DNA of 31,332 nucleotides from DATADF01 sp046263155 (GTDB taxonomy: Bacteria > Actinomycetota > CADDZG01 > WHSQ01), in contig JBHELF010000150.1 of the NCBI GenBank assembly GCA_046263155.1, positions 1 through 31,332 on the forward strand, written 5' to 3'. This document shows positions 22,707 to 31,157 of the stretch, one piece after another. Made by a program: the position numbers and the translations under genes. Under the pieces are notes generated by a model. That model made no database searches and was not told the origin of the DNA. It worked only from the letters and a program-made list of their open reading frames with translations. How positions within the stretch are numbered: the first letter of the stretch is position 1; each line of letters opens with the position of its first letter.

Positions 22707-24251
22707 ATGCCTCGAGGAGGGCGCGCCCTCGCGGCCGCGCTGCTCTCGGGAGCCTGGCTCACCCTGGCCTTTCCCGAGCCCGACCTCTATGTCGTGGCCT
22801 GGTTTGCCCTGGCTCCTTTGATCATCTTGTGCGCGCGCGAGCCCGTCACTGCGCGCCGCCTGGGTAGCTACCCGCGGTCCCCATCTGCCGGTAGAGGGGC
22901 GCTGCTCGGCTTCGTGTTCGGCCTCGGATTCTTCGGCACGCTGCTCTACTGGATAAGCATCGTCGGCTGGGTAGCCTGGGGTCTCCTCGTCCTCTTACAA
23001 GCCGGCCTATTGGCCCTCTTCGGCCTCGGCGCGGCCCTGAACGCCCGGCTGCCAACCACGGCGGTTCGTGTCGTGCTGATCGCCTCGGCATGGACCGCGG
23101 TGGAGTTGCTGCGCTCGATCGTCCCGATCTTCGGCTTCACGTGGGGACAGCTCGCGCAGAGCCAGCACAACGCGGGCTGGATGTTGCGGCCCGCAGCCTG
23201 GGGTGGAGCCTGGGCGGTGGCGTGGATCGTCTGTGCCGTTAACGCCTCGCTCGCCGAGGCGTGGACGCGACGAAGGCGCGGTGGCCTGGCCGTCCTCGCC
23301 GCGGCCGCGCTGCTGGTGGCCGCACCCCTCCTCCTACCCGCCGCCGACCCTGCGGCGGGATCGCCTGCTCTAGTCGCGATCGTGCAGGGCAACGTTCCGC
23401 GCGAGATCCCCGAAGCGGGAGCTGCGCGGGAGGAGGCCATCCTGGCGCGTCACGTGCAACTCACGCGAGATTTGGCCGGCCGAGGCCTCGATCTGATCGT
23501 ATGGCCCGAGAGCTCCATCGGCATCGACCTCGACCGCGACCGGGTCGCTCGCGCCACGGTCGAGGGAGCCGCCGAAGCCTCGGGAAGCGCGGTGATTGCC
23601 GGAGCCAATCTCGATGTGGATGCGGATCGTTACCTCGTGATGGCGTTTCACATCGATCCAGTCGACGGGCTGATCGACCGCTATCAGAAGACGCATCTGG
23701 TTCCGTTCGGGGAGTACGTCCCCGGGCGACGCTTCCTCAATTGGGTGCCCCTTCTGGCACAGGTGCCGCGCGACGCGATCGCGGGAACGGCGGGAACGCT
23801 GTTCACGCCGCCTGCTGTGCCCGGTCCAGTAGCTCCCGTCATCTCCTTCGAGGGCGACTTCGGCTCCTTGGTGCGATCGCGTATCGGCGCCGGAGGAAGA
23901 CTCCTGATCGTGGCGACAAACACGTCGACATGGCGAGAGAGCTGGGCGTCGGCGCAGCACGTCGCCATGAGCCAGGTGCGCGCGGCCGAGAACCGTGTGT
24001 GGGTGGTGCATGCCGCTCTGAGCGGGATCTCCGCGCTGGTGGCTCCCGATGGCAGCGTCGTGGAGAGGACCCCGCTATGGACCGCCACGACGCTCGAGGG
24101 CGATGTGCGGTTGCCCGAGAGGGTCTCCTTCTACGCGCGCACCGGCGATTGGCTGGGGTGGGGGAGTGTCGTCGTCGGCCTGATCGGGGCCCTTGTCGGC
24201 ACGCGCAGACGCCCCACCGTAAGGGAGGAGCTGCATGGCACGGCTCGATAA
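22707..24251 (+). CDS. lnt: Apolipoprotein N-acyltransferase homologue with Ser in place of the catalytic Cys
   Basis: This 514-residue protein has about seven hydrophobic segments and a carbon-nitrogen hydrolase domain (about residues 220-470). Lnt adds the third acyl chain to lipoproteins at the outer face of the membrane. The catalytic glutamate is E268 (VWPESS) and the lysine is K328 (YQKTHLVPFGE). The nucleophile position, 52 residues after the lysine exactly as in E. coli Lnt (K335, C387), is S380 in VISFE instead of Cys. Acyl transfer may therefore be lost or altered. The gene overlaps the next by 17 nt; in mycobacteria the Lnt-like domain is fused or adjacent to Ppm1. ATG 22707 has a poor ribosome-binding site. 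Confidence 0.88.
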   Translation: MPRGGRALAAALLSGAWLTLAFPEPDLYVVAWFALAPLIILCAREPVTARRLGSYPRSPSAGRGALLGFVFGLGFFGTLLYWISIVGWVAWGLLVLLQAGLLALFGLGAALNARLPTTAVRVVLIASAWTAVELLRSIVPIFGFTWGQLAQSQHNAGWMLRPAAWGGAWAVAWIVCAVNASLAEAWTRRRRGGLAVLAAAALLVAAPLLLPAADPAAGSPALVAIVQGNVPREIPEAGAAREEAILARHVQLTRDLAGRGLDLIVWPESSIGIDLDRDRVARATVEGAAEASGSAVIAGANLDVDADRYLVMAFHIDPVDGLIDRYQKTHLVPFGEYVPGRRFLNWVPLLAQVPRDAIAGTAGTLFTPPAVPGPVAPVISFEGDFGSLVRSRIGAGGRLLIVATNTSTWRESWASAQHVAMSQVRAAENRVWVVHAALSGISALVAPDGSVVERTPLWTATTLEGDVRLPERVSFYARTGDWLGWGSVVVGLIGALVGTRRRPTVREELHGTAR

Positions 24252-24990
24252 GTCCGCTCGACATCAAGCGCTCGTCATTGTGCCGACCTACAACGAGCGG
24301 GAGAACATCGCCGAGGTTGCTCGCCGATTGTTCGACGCAGCGAAGGACCGAGTCGATCTGCTCGTGATCGATGATGGATCGCCCGACGGGACCGCTGATC
24401 TCGTCCGGGAACTCGCCGCCGGTCCGCACGATGTTCACCTCCTCGAGCGCACCGGCAAACAAGGCCTCGGCACCGCTTACGTGCTGGGGTTTGACTGGGC
24501 CCTGGAGCGTGGGTATACGGCGGTCGTCGAGATGGATGCCGATCTCTCGCATGACCCGGCCGACGTTCCTCGTCTGCTCGATGCCTTGATGGCGGCGGAT
24601 CTCGTCATCGGATCGCGATACGTGCCCGGGGGAGGAGTGCGCAACTGGAGCAAGATCCGAGAGGCTTTGTCGCGCGGTGGCAACTTCTACGCGCGCGCGT
24701 GGCTGGGATTCGCGGTGCGCGACGCCACGAGCGGATTCCGGGCCTACCGCGCCGAGATGCTGCGGCGACTCGATCTCAGCGAAGTCAGGTCGGAGGGTTA
24801 CGCCTTTCAGATCGAGCTGACACGCAAGGTGTTTCGTGCCGAAGGTCGCATTCGAGAGATACCGATCACTTTCCTCGAACGCGAGCAGGGCGAGTCGAAG
24901 ATGAGCCGTCGCATCGTGATCGAAGCGATCGGCCGAGTCACCCGCTGGGGGATCGCCGACCGCTTCAGCCGTAAGGGATCAAGGAGCTAG
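24235..24990 (+). CDS. ppm1: Family 2 glycosyltransferase, polyprenol-phosphate mannose synthase-like
   Basis: This 251-residue soluble GT2 enzyme resembles dolichol/polyprenol-phosphate mannosyltransferase: VIVPTYNERENI (residues 14-25), VIDDGSPDGT (44-53), the metal-binding D101-A-D103 in MDADLSHDP, SRYVPGG, and RAYRAEMLRRLDL with EIPITFLERE. It would transfer mannose from GDP-mannose to a polyprenol phosphate on the inner membrane face, supplying donors for lipoglycan or protein mannosylation. There is no membrane segment of its own. The ATG at 24235 sits inside the 3' end of lnt with a GGGAGGAG site just upstream, so expression is coupled. The adjacent Lnt homologue may act as its membrane anchor, as suggested for the mycobacterial Ppm pair. 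The sugar specificity is inferred. Confidence 0.88.
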   Translation: MARLDKSARHQALVIVPTYNERENIAEVARRLFDAAKDRVDLLVIDDGSPDGTADLVRELAAGPHDVHLLERTGKQGLGTAYVLGFDWALERGYTAVVEMDADLSHDPADVPRLLDALMAADLVIGSRYVPGGGVRNWSKIREALSRGGNFYARAWLGFAVRDATSGFRAYRAEMLRRLDLSEVRSEGYAFQIELTRKVFRAEGRIREIPITFLEREQGESKMSRRIVIEAIGRVTRWGIADRFSRKGSRS

Positions 24991-24994
24991 TGCC

Positions 24995-25045
24995 GGCCGG
25001 CAGCTCGACTCGCTCCACCAACCTCGGATGGCCGGAAGCTCGACC
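24995..25045. repeat. Short imperfect direct repeat
   Basis: A 16-nt unit beginning GGCCGG and containing AGCTCGAC occurs at 24995-25010 and again at 25030-25045, 35 nt apart, with two mismatches. It fills the gap between the glycosyltransferase stop and the end of the frameshifted HNH gene. No function is evident. Confidence 0.5.
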
Positions 25046-26404
25046 TAATTGTCGCGGTAGCCCTCGAGCCAGTACAAGTGATCTACCGCAGTGCCGTAGT
25101 CGCATAGACCACCGTCCCAGAGCGTTAGACACGTCCGGTCGTCCACTTTCACTCCCTCTTGACCGTTCCGCTTTCCAAGATCCGGGCCGCGCGCCTCCGG
25201 AGTGCACACCTTCGGTATTACATTCCCAGTGGGGCGCCGATAGATCAGCTCCCCATTCGGCATCCGTTCAACCGAGAAGCGGCCCTCGTGAAGCAAACGA
25301 TGGTGGAATCGACACACAAGCATGAGGTTTGCCGGCTCCGTCTTGCCATCTTTGACCCAGTGAATGAGGTGGTGAGCATCCACATAAAGGTGCTCGTACA
25401 TCCGGGAAACGTGCAGTGCTTGTCCCGCGTCTTCAACGCCCTGCGCAGAGCGGCCGAGGGCCGACGCTTCTTGCGTCCGAGCTTGATGGGTCCACCGTCT
25501 TTCTCCACCAGGTCGACGAGACTTCCGTCACAGGTCAGACGGGGGGCCGTTTCGGGAGCCAGGCCTATTCCATCCTCCGTCTCGCACAAAGTGCCCTCGT
25601 CGTGGACTAGAGATTCGATGTCCACGTGGACGACCACTTGGTTGCGATCGGCACTGGAACGTCCCGCGGGGCCCGATGCGAGGAATGTGTCCGCCATCAT
25701 CACGAGCGCGTCGGCCCGAGCGGCCTCAAACGGTAGTTCGGCGGCGACATCGTGATCGGCTGCGGGTCGGGCACACGTCGGCCGTCAGGCGCTTCCGCGG
25801 AAGCGTTTCGGGCCAGGTTGTCGACGGCCGCATGGAGGGCCTTGATGACGACGGCGCCGTCCTCGGGGGGTAAGCGAGCGTTTATGACGAGGGAGCCGTC
25901 ATCGTCGTAGAACCAGTTCAATCGCCGGCCTTCGTGGCGACCATTGGCGCGCTCCAGTTCGCGGATGGCCTCTGATTTCCGGAAGCCGCGAACGACCTTC
26001 TCGAGGTGTTCGGCGGTCCCGTCCCTGGCGATATCCAGCAGGTATTGCTCTGTCGCCGGAGTGGCGATCCGAGTGATCGCCCGGGCCTGGGAGAAGCTGA
26101 GCCGTCCCACGGAGAAGGCCTCCGTGACCTTGGGGAGCTCTAGTAGGCGCCTTGCGACAGCCACGTGAGCCCGGGCAGAGCTAGGGGCCAGGCCGCAGCG
26201 GTACGTTAACCAGTGGGCGCACGACTTGAACCCGTAATCGGCCCACGCCTCCCGTCGGTCGTATTCCGCCACCAGAAGCAACCAGCGACAGGTGGCGGCA
26301 TGGATGTGGGCCGCAAGCTCGGCGATCTCCGACTCCAGCCGTTCGGCCGGCACTTGCGTGAGATCGGCTTTCCCAACGATGCCAGCGTCTGTACGTCCGC
26401 CCAT
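25045..26404 (-). pseudogene. DUF222-HNH endonuclease gene broken by two frameshifts
   Basis: Three consecutive frames together make one DUF222-HNH protein of about 450 residues. The first frame, from ATG 26404 behind a perfect AGGAGGTG, carries the DUF222 domain (CAHWLTYRCGLAPSSARAHVAVAR and SFSQARAITRIA, read in parts). The second resumes near 25730 (ADALVMMADTFLASG) and runs to CTFPGC. The third starts near 25403 with the HNH core (VDAHHLIHW, NLMLVCRFHHRLLHEGRF, in parts). The shifts are between about 25727 and 25748, and near 25398-25406; each looks like a single-base change. This family is multi-copy in many actinobacteria and is often degenerate. Sequencing or assembly error is an equally possible cause. 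The intact protein would be a candidate nuclease. Confidence 0.85.
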
Positions 26405-26500
26405 ATCAATCACCTCCTGAACCCGAACACACATTCGAGTCTAGGAGGCGCCTACGGCACTTTTCGCGTCCTAACCCATGCCAGCAAGCCGGCCGGGCGA

Positions 26501-26632
26501 TCACGAATCGGGAGGGCTTTCCTCCTCGTCGGCGGCCGTCTCCTGGCCGGGATGATCCAGGGCCTTGTGCTGCTCTAGTTCCGACCGTGTCGTGAAGCGC
26601 AACGAGCAAAACGGGCACTGGAGTACGTCCAT
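26501..26632 (-). CDS. C2H2 zinc-finger microprotein (43 aa)
   Basis: A short gene starts at ATG 26632, four nucleotides after a strong AAGGAGG (minus strand, complement of 26637-26643), and ends at TGA 26501-26503. The 43 residues contain a classical zinc finger: C6-P-F-C9, then 12 residues, H22, four residues, H27 (CPFCSLRFTTRSELEQHK within it). An acidic tail EEESPPDS follows. The C-x2-C-x12-H-x4-H spacing with the aromatic and Leu core positions is that of a folded C2H2 finger. It could bind DNA, RNA or a protein; a lone finger rarely gives DNA specificity. A promoter candidate lies upstream, and the HNH gene follows downstream on the same strand. Confidence 0.75.
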   Translation of the reverse strand: MDVLQCPFCSLRFTTRSELEQHKALDHPGQETAADEEESPPDS

Positions 26633-26706
26633 GGGGCCTCCTTCAGCGGGCAAACCGGCCCTCAACTATGGCCCCTGAAACTCCGAGGCAGAATCGCCGA
26701 TAATAT

Positions 26707-26736
26707 ATATTATGTCACTCTGAGCCGGAGAGGCAA
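26707..26736 (-). promoter_or_regulatory. Candidate promoter of the zinc-finger microprotein gene
   Basis: Read on the minus strand, TTGCCT (complement of 26731-26736) is followed after 18 nt by TAATAT (complement of 26707-26712). The minus-10 falls within a strikingly AT-rich palindrome, ATAATATATATTAT at 26700-26713, in an otherwise GC-rich neighbourhood. The microprotein start is about 75 nt downstream. The palindrome may also be a regulator site. Confidence 0.4.
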
Positions 26737-26759
26737 CGAACCGGCCCTCGCCGGAACGG

Positions 26760-28346
26760 CTACTCGGCCTCCGTTGGCAATCCAAACGAGCGTGCGGCGC
26801 GGTCGATCGCGCCGGCCCATTCGGAATGGCCCAGCGCTTTCGCGGCCGTCTTCAAGGCCAGCACCCCGTCGACGAACTCCGCTTCAGGGGTGAGCAGCTC
26901 GTGGGAGGAGAGGACCAGACGCAGCACGTTGTCCGACCGCTCGACAGGATCGTCCCCCACCGCGGCGCGCAGCTTCCAGAGAAAGGCGGACCAAATCTCT
27001 CCGTCCGCGTGGACCTCGCCACTGATGTCGTCCGGATATTTCTTCTTGCCGTCGAGGCGTCGCAGGCAGGGCGGGTCCTCGGGCGAGTAGGTCGTAGCGT
27101 CCCATTCCCCGACGCATTCGTCCTGAAAGCCCCCACTGATCTCGGCGGCGAAGAAGGCCGCCGCGAGGAAGTCTCCGAAGCCCTCCCCCATCGCTCCGCC
27201 CTCGGAGTTCGCGCCGAAATCGTCAACCTGTGCGTGCTGGGTGGCATGGCCGTACTCGTGCAGGATGATCTCGGCGTCCTCGCCGTCGTCTACGCCTCCG
27301 GTCCCGAACAGCAATATGTCGTTGCCGGGCTGATAAAAGCTGTTGTCGAAGCCCTCTATGTGCAAAGCGACTACGTCCTGGGGCTCGGCGTTGATCGACT
27401 TGTCCCTCTTGAAGCCCAGAGACTGGTAGTAGCGCTGGACGCGGTCGATGTGCGCGTAAGCCATGGTCGCCTCAAACCGAGGGTCGCCGCGCGTCAGCCC
27501 GAAGTTGCCATCCTGACTCCGCAAAGGGAGCGAGTGAACCGTCACCCACGGCCCCTGAAGCCTCCCCATCGTGAGCGCGGTTTCGTCGAGGTCCCGGAGC
27601 GGAAGCTCGACCAGAGCGGCCGTCAGTTCCGCACTGTCTAGGTCGACGTCCACCGGCAGACCTAATTCCGCCGGTTGGCGTAAGCCCTTGTCTTTGAGGC
27701 TAACCATGGGGCTGGGATCGAACGCCGTCGCCGATCCGTCTACATAACGATTGTCGTCGAAGACACGCACGACGGCGCCGCTCGCGGCATCGACGTCCAC
27801 CGTCGCCGCAACTGCCGGCGCGAGCGAGATCACGTCGACTCTGTAGGTGTCGTAGAGGCGGCCGGCGCGTGCAACCAGTAAGCGCTCGACGGCGGGACGC
27901 CGGAAGGGCAGGCTCACACCCAGAAACGCGAGAGCCGCCCGGGTTGCTGCCTCGGCCCCCACCGGCGCAGCCGTCGGGCGTCCAGGCAGGCTCGACCGAT
28001 CGTAGGCATCGATCTGGATCACCCGACCATGCGCTGAGTGAACCGCAACCGCCGACCCATCCACCGGCACACCGCCGCGGAACTCTCTCCCGCGCACGTG
28101 GATCCCGATCAACGACTGCTGCACCGATTCGAAGCGGAAAGCCTCGGCCTCCACACCCAGGCGCGCGGCGTATCGCCGCACTAGGCCTCGAGCCGTCTCG
28201 CGGGCGTCGACGCCCGCAGGTCCCAGATCGCCTCGAAGCGTGCGGGGGCCCGCCGCGACTACAACCGCGGCACCACCCGGCAGCTGGGATGCTGCAAAGA
28301 GGAGCGCGACGGCGGCGGCAACCGCGGCTGAACGGCGAGTGGACAC
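26760..28346 (-). CDS. Secreted zinc metalloprotease, M36 (fungalysin)-like
   Basis: This 528-residue exported protease starts at GTG 28346. Residues 1-32 form a signal peptide (RR followed by an Ala/Val/Leu core, ending near VVVAAG). A propeptide with FTP/PepSY-like character (about 45-200) precedes the catalytic domain. The zinc site is H363-E364-Y-G-H367, with the third ligand E388 in MGEGFGDFLAA, the arrangement of M36 and thermolysin-like enzymes. YYQSLGFKRD and the aromatic TYSPEDPPCLRRLD region are also in keeping. It should digest protein outside the cell after removal of the propeptide. It is divergent from the MFS gene with about 70 nt between starts, and has no obvious dedicated inhibitor or secretion partner nearby. 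Confidence 0.87.
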   Translation of the reverse strand: MSTRRSAAVAAAVALLFAASQLPGGAAVVVAAGPRTLRGDLGPAGVDARETARGLVRRYAARLGVEAEAFRFESVQQSLIGIHVRGREFRGGVPVDGSAVAVHSAHGRVIQIDAYDRSSLPGRPTAAPVGAEAATRAALAFLGVSLPFRRPAVERLLVARAGRLYDTYRVDVISLAPAVAATVDVDAASGAVVRVFDDNRYVDGSATAFDPSPMVSLKDKGLRQPAELGLPVDVDLDSAELTAALVELPLRDLDETALTMGRLQGPWVTVHSLPLRSQDGNFGLTRGDPRFEATMAYAHIDRVQRYYQSLGFKRDKSINAEPQDVVALHIEGFDNSFYQPGNDILLFGTGGVDDGEDAEIILHEYGHATQHAQVDDFGANSEGGAMGEGFGDFLAAAFFAAEISGGFQDECVGEWDATTYSPEDPPCLRRLDGKKKYPDDISGEVHADGEIWSAFLWKLRAAVGDDPVERSDNVLRLVLSSHELLTPEAEFVDGVLALKTAAKALGHSEWAGAIDRAARSFGLPTEAE

Positions 28347-28415
28347 AGACCGTTTCGGTTCTCCTCGCCCCGGACTATCCCTCCTAGGCCCCCAGGTGTA
28401 TCCGAGACTAGGCGC

Positions 28416-29627
28416 ATGCTGGACGCCTTGAGGACGCTGCCCCGGCCCGTGTGGATCCTGCTCGTCGGCTCCTTCGTCAATCGCTTCGGCAGCTTCGTGA
28501 TCACCTTCTTGCTGCTCTACATGCGCGACCAGGGCTATGGCGTCGCGGAGGCGGGGCTGGCCCTCGGTGCCTACGGCGTGGGAAGCCTGGCTTCATCCAT
28601 CGGGGGCCCGCTCGCGGACCGGCTCGGCCGCAACCATGCCATTGCGATATCGATGTTCTCGTCGGCAGCCACGATGCTTGCCCTCTCACAGGCCCAGAAC
28701 ATCGTTCTTATCGGCGTCCTTACGGGACTTGCCGGAATGACGTCCGAGATGTACCGGCCCGCCTCGAGTGCCCTGATAACCGACCTGGTGCCTGAGGAAC
28801 GACGCGTCACCGCATTCGCCGCCTATCGCCTCGCGATCAACGCGGGTTTTGCTTTCGGCCCTGCCGTCGCGGGGTTGCTGGCCGAGCGCTCGTTCCTCTA
28901 TCTCTTCATCGGCGACGCGCTGACCTCGACGGTGCTCGGCGTGGTAGCTCTCACCGCTCTGCCGCGAGGGCATCGCTCCCCCGCCAGGGCAGAGACCGGC
29001 AACCAAACCCTGCGCGTCGTAGCGAAGGACGGCCCATTTCTCACGATCATCGTCGCGACGCTTCTCAGCGCCTTTGTTTACTTCCAGGGAACCTCGACGT
29101 TTGCGCTCGCAATAGTCGACGAAGGTTTCTCGAAAGCCGTCTACGGCGCGTTGATCTCACTCAATGGAGTTCTGATCGTCCTCGGAGAGCTTCCGCTTAC
29201 GGCGATCACTCAGCGATTCCCCGCCCGGTCCATGATCGCTCTGGGCATCATTCTCGTGGGCCTGGGATTCGGAATCGTCGCGTTCGCGCACTCGCTGCTT
29301 GCCTTGTCGGTCAGCGTCGTCGTGTGGACTCTGGGAGAGATGGTGGCGGCCCCCATCGAGGCCGCGTACGTCTCACAGCTCGCGCCCGCGGACATGCGGG
29401 GCCGGTACCACGCGGTCTGGGGCTTGAGCTTCAGCACCGCCCTCATCCTCGGCCCGAGCGTCGGCGCCCGGCTCTACGGATGGTCGCCGGGCGGCCTCTG
29501 GGCGCTGTGCGCGATCCTGAGCGCGCTCGCCGCGGGGATCGTGCTCCTATTCGGTAGGGACCGAAGAGTGGCTCCTGTAGCCGGCCGCCCTGAGGCGGGC
29601 CCCGAGATGGCGGGCGTCGAGACCTAG
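28416..29627 (+). CDS. Major facilitator superfamily transporter
   Basis: This 403-residue membrane protein has about 12 hydrophobic helices in two halves. It carries the MFS motif A GGPLADRLGRNHA in the loop after the second helix, and a related PEERRVTAF region before the mid-protein loop (GHRSPARAETGNQ). The family moves small molecules using the proton gradient; this looks like the DHA1-type drug/metabolite exporter group (MdtH/YajR-like), but the substrate cannot be told. ATG 28416 has no good ribosome-binding site, so leaderless translation is possible. It sits between two secreted protease genes on the other strand and converges with the second. A peptide or amino-acid role is conceivable but unsupported. 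Confidence 0.9.
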   Translation: MLDALRTLPRPVWILLVGSFVNRFGSFVITFLLLYMRDQGYGVAEAGLALGAYGVGSLASSIGGPLADRLGRNHAIAISMFSSAATMLALSQAQNIVLIGVLTGLAGMTSEMYRPASSALITDLVPEERRVTAFAAYRLAINAGFAFGPAVAGLLAERSFLYLFIGDALTSTVLGVVALTALPRGHRSPARAETGNQTLRVVAKDGPFLTIIVATLLSAFVYFQGTSTFALAIVDEGFSKAVYGALISLNGVLIVLGELPLTAITQRFPARSMIALGIILVGLGFGIVAFAHSLLALSVSVVVWTLGEMVAAPIEAAYVSQLAPADMRGRYHAVWGLSFSTALILGPSVGARLYGWSPGGLWALCAILSALAAGIVLLFGRDRRVAPVAGRPEAGPEMAGVET

Positions 29628-29648
29628 TTGGCGACCTAGTTAAGGGCC

Positions 29649-31157
29649 TTAGGGCTGACCCCACAGGGCCTTGCGCATCGCATCCAGCGCCGTCATCCAG
29701 GCGTCCACGTCGGCGCGGTCCGGAAGCTCCTCTCTGCCGAACAAGACATCGAGCGCGAGAGCCTTTGAGGTCTTATCGACGACGCCGTAGCCCTGGTAGA
29801 GGTAATAGAGCGGCGTCGTCGGCCGCACCGCGTAGTCCCAGGTGATCTTCTCCGCGTCGGCGGGAGTCGGATACGCGGTCTTCTGCACGATGGTCTCGGC
29901 CTCCACACGCGTGAGCTCACCGTCGGAGAGCGGGCCCGCTTTCGGAAGCCTGGCTCCCCCATCGGCGCGCGCCACCACCTGGTTCGCCTTTTGACCCGCC
30001 ACCGTGTCGGAGAAGAGCCCGCGGGCTTCGAGGATCAGCGACGACAACACCCCGGCCGTGATCGGCGTGGCGCACGACGTCCCGCCGAAGTCGCGCGTGC
30101 CGTCCTCTCCGTTCTCCGGCTTCTTTACGTTCTCCGAGATTCCAAAGGCGGCCGCGGCCCGCCACTTCGAGCCGAAGGACGATACGTCCACCGGAATCGA
30201 GTGCCACCAGTGCGCCTGTCCGTTGATCGGCGAAATCGCCCCCACGGTAAGAAGCCAGGACGGCCCGCCGTAAGGAGAGGTGAACGAGGGATTGGAGTCG
30301 GGGGTCTTGCACTTGCAGGGATCCTCGATGGGCCCCTCGGGCGGGAACAGCGTGGAAGAGTTCGTGTTCGTGGCTCCGTTGCCCGCCGCGAAGGCGACGG
30401 TCTGGCCGCGCCTCGTTGCCTCACGCGGGGCCTCCGTTTCTCCCAGCGGGAGATTGGCTATGTTTCCCCACGAGTTCGAGACGATGTCGATCCATTTCTG
30501 CGACGTCGCCCACTCCAGGCTCGCGTCGCCGAGCCCTTCGACCATGACGATGAGCGCCTCCGGGTTGGACCCGAAGAACTGGCCCGCGGCCACGCTCGCG
30601 ACGCCGGTCCCGTGCCCCTGGTCGTCGAGGATCGGGAACTCGCCGAACTCGGGATTCGATGTTCCACCGGAAGACATTGAGATACCGCCTATTACGCGCG
30701 TGCCCGGGAACCAATGGATCTCGCGCGGCTTCGTGCGCGCCCACTTCCCCGCATCCGCTCGGCGGGCCGCCGCGTAGCCGCGCGCGTCCGCGGTCTTCAG
30801 GTCCAGATTTATCGCCGGCGCGGATTTGGGATATCCCTCGATGAACCTGGACGGATGGTGGACGAAGTCGGGGGCCCGGAAATCCCGGTGGTAGGGGTTG
30901 ATGCCTGTGTCCACGAACGCGATCACCACGAACGGTCTCTTCCGGAACTGCTTGAGCGAGCAGGCGGTCTGTTCGCTCGCGGGCACATTCCGGCAGGCAG
31001 CATCGATGCGCACCCGCGTCCCCCTGGTGAAGTGGCCGGTGTCGTTTTCCGCGAACCACTGGTTGCGCGGCGGCGTGGGCGGGATCTGCGCCGCGGCCGG
31101 CGTGACCGACACCAGCACGAGAAGGCCGATTACTCCACCTGCGAGAGCTCTAGGCAT
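29649..31157 (-). CDS. Secreted subtilisin-like serine protease (S8)
   Basis: This 502-residue protein starts at ATG 31157, four nucleotides after GGAGGT; an ATG at 31169 lies upstream of that site and is less likely. A signal peptide (residues 1-23, LAGGVIGLLVLVSVTPAAA) is followed by the S8 catalytic domain with D83 (FVDTGIN), H182 (DQGHGTGVAS), oxyanion-hole N260 (AAGNGA) and S361 (GGTSCATP). The triad is complete. There is no long propeptide. Between Asp and His there is an extra ~70-residue insertion, and the C-terminal ~130 residues are unassigned but include DYAVRPTTPLYYLYQGYGVVD, read in parts. It probably degrades extracellular protein. Pairs of Cys suggest disulfides (CKCK, CRN...TACS). 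Confidence 0.93.
   Translation of the reverse strand: MPRALAGGVIGLLVLVSVTPAAAQIPPTPPRNQWFAENDTGHFTRGTRVRIDAACRNVPASEQTACSLKQFRKRPFVVIAFVDTGINPYHRDFRAPDFVHHPSRFIEGYPKSAPAINLDLKTADARGYAAARRADAGKWARTKPREIHWFPGTRVIGGISMSSGGTSNPEFGEFPILDDQGHGTGVASVAAGQFFGSNPEALIVMVEGLGDASLEWATSQKWIDIVSNSWGNIANLPLGETEAPREATRRGQTVAFAAGNGATNTNSSTLFPPEGPIEDPCKCKTPDSNPSFTSPYGGPSWLLTVGAISPINGQAHWWHSIPVDVSSFGSKWRAAAAFGISENVKKPENGEDGTRDFGGTSCATPITAGVLSSLILEARGLFSDTVAGQKANQVVARADGGARLPKAGPLSDGELTRVEAETIVQKTAYPTPADAEKITWDYAVRPTTPLYYLYQGYGVVDKTSKALALDVLFGREELPDRADVDAWMTALDAMRKALWGQP

Noticed and set aside
25045..26404. Insertion sequence or homing intron carrying the HNH domain
   Set aside because: No terminal inverted repeats, target duplications or intron structure were seen; the DUF222-HNH architecture is a free-standing actinobacterial family.
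26406..26618. 70-codon minus-strand frame overlapping the zinc-finger microprotein
   Set aside because: It is in another frame, lacks a ribosome-binding site and has no motif; the 43-codon frame has AAGGAGG and an intact C2H2 finger.
26826..27641. 271-codon open frame antisense to the M36 protease gene
   Set aside because: It lies wholly opposite a gene with signal peptide and zinc motif; its translation shows no family features and is a shadow typical of GC-rich coding sequence.
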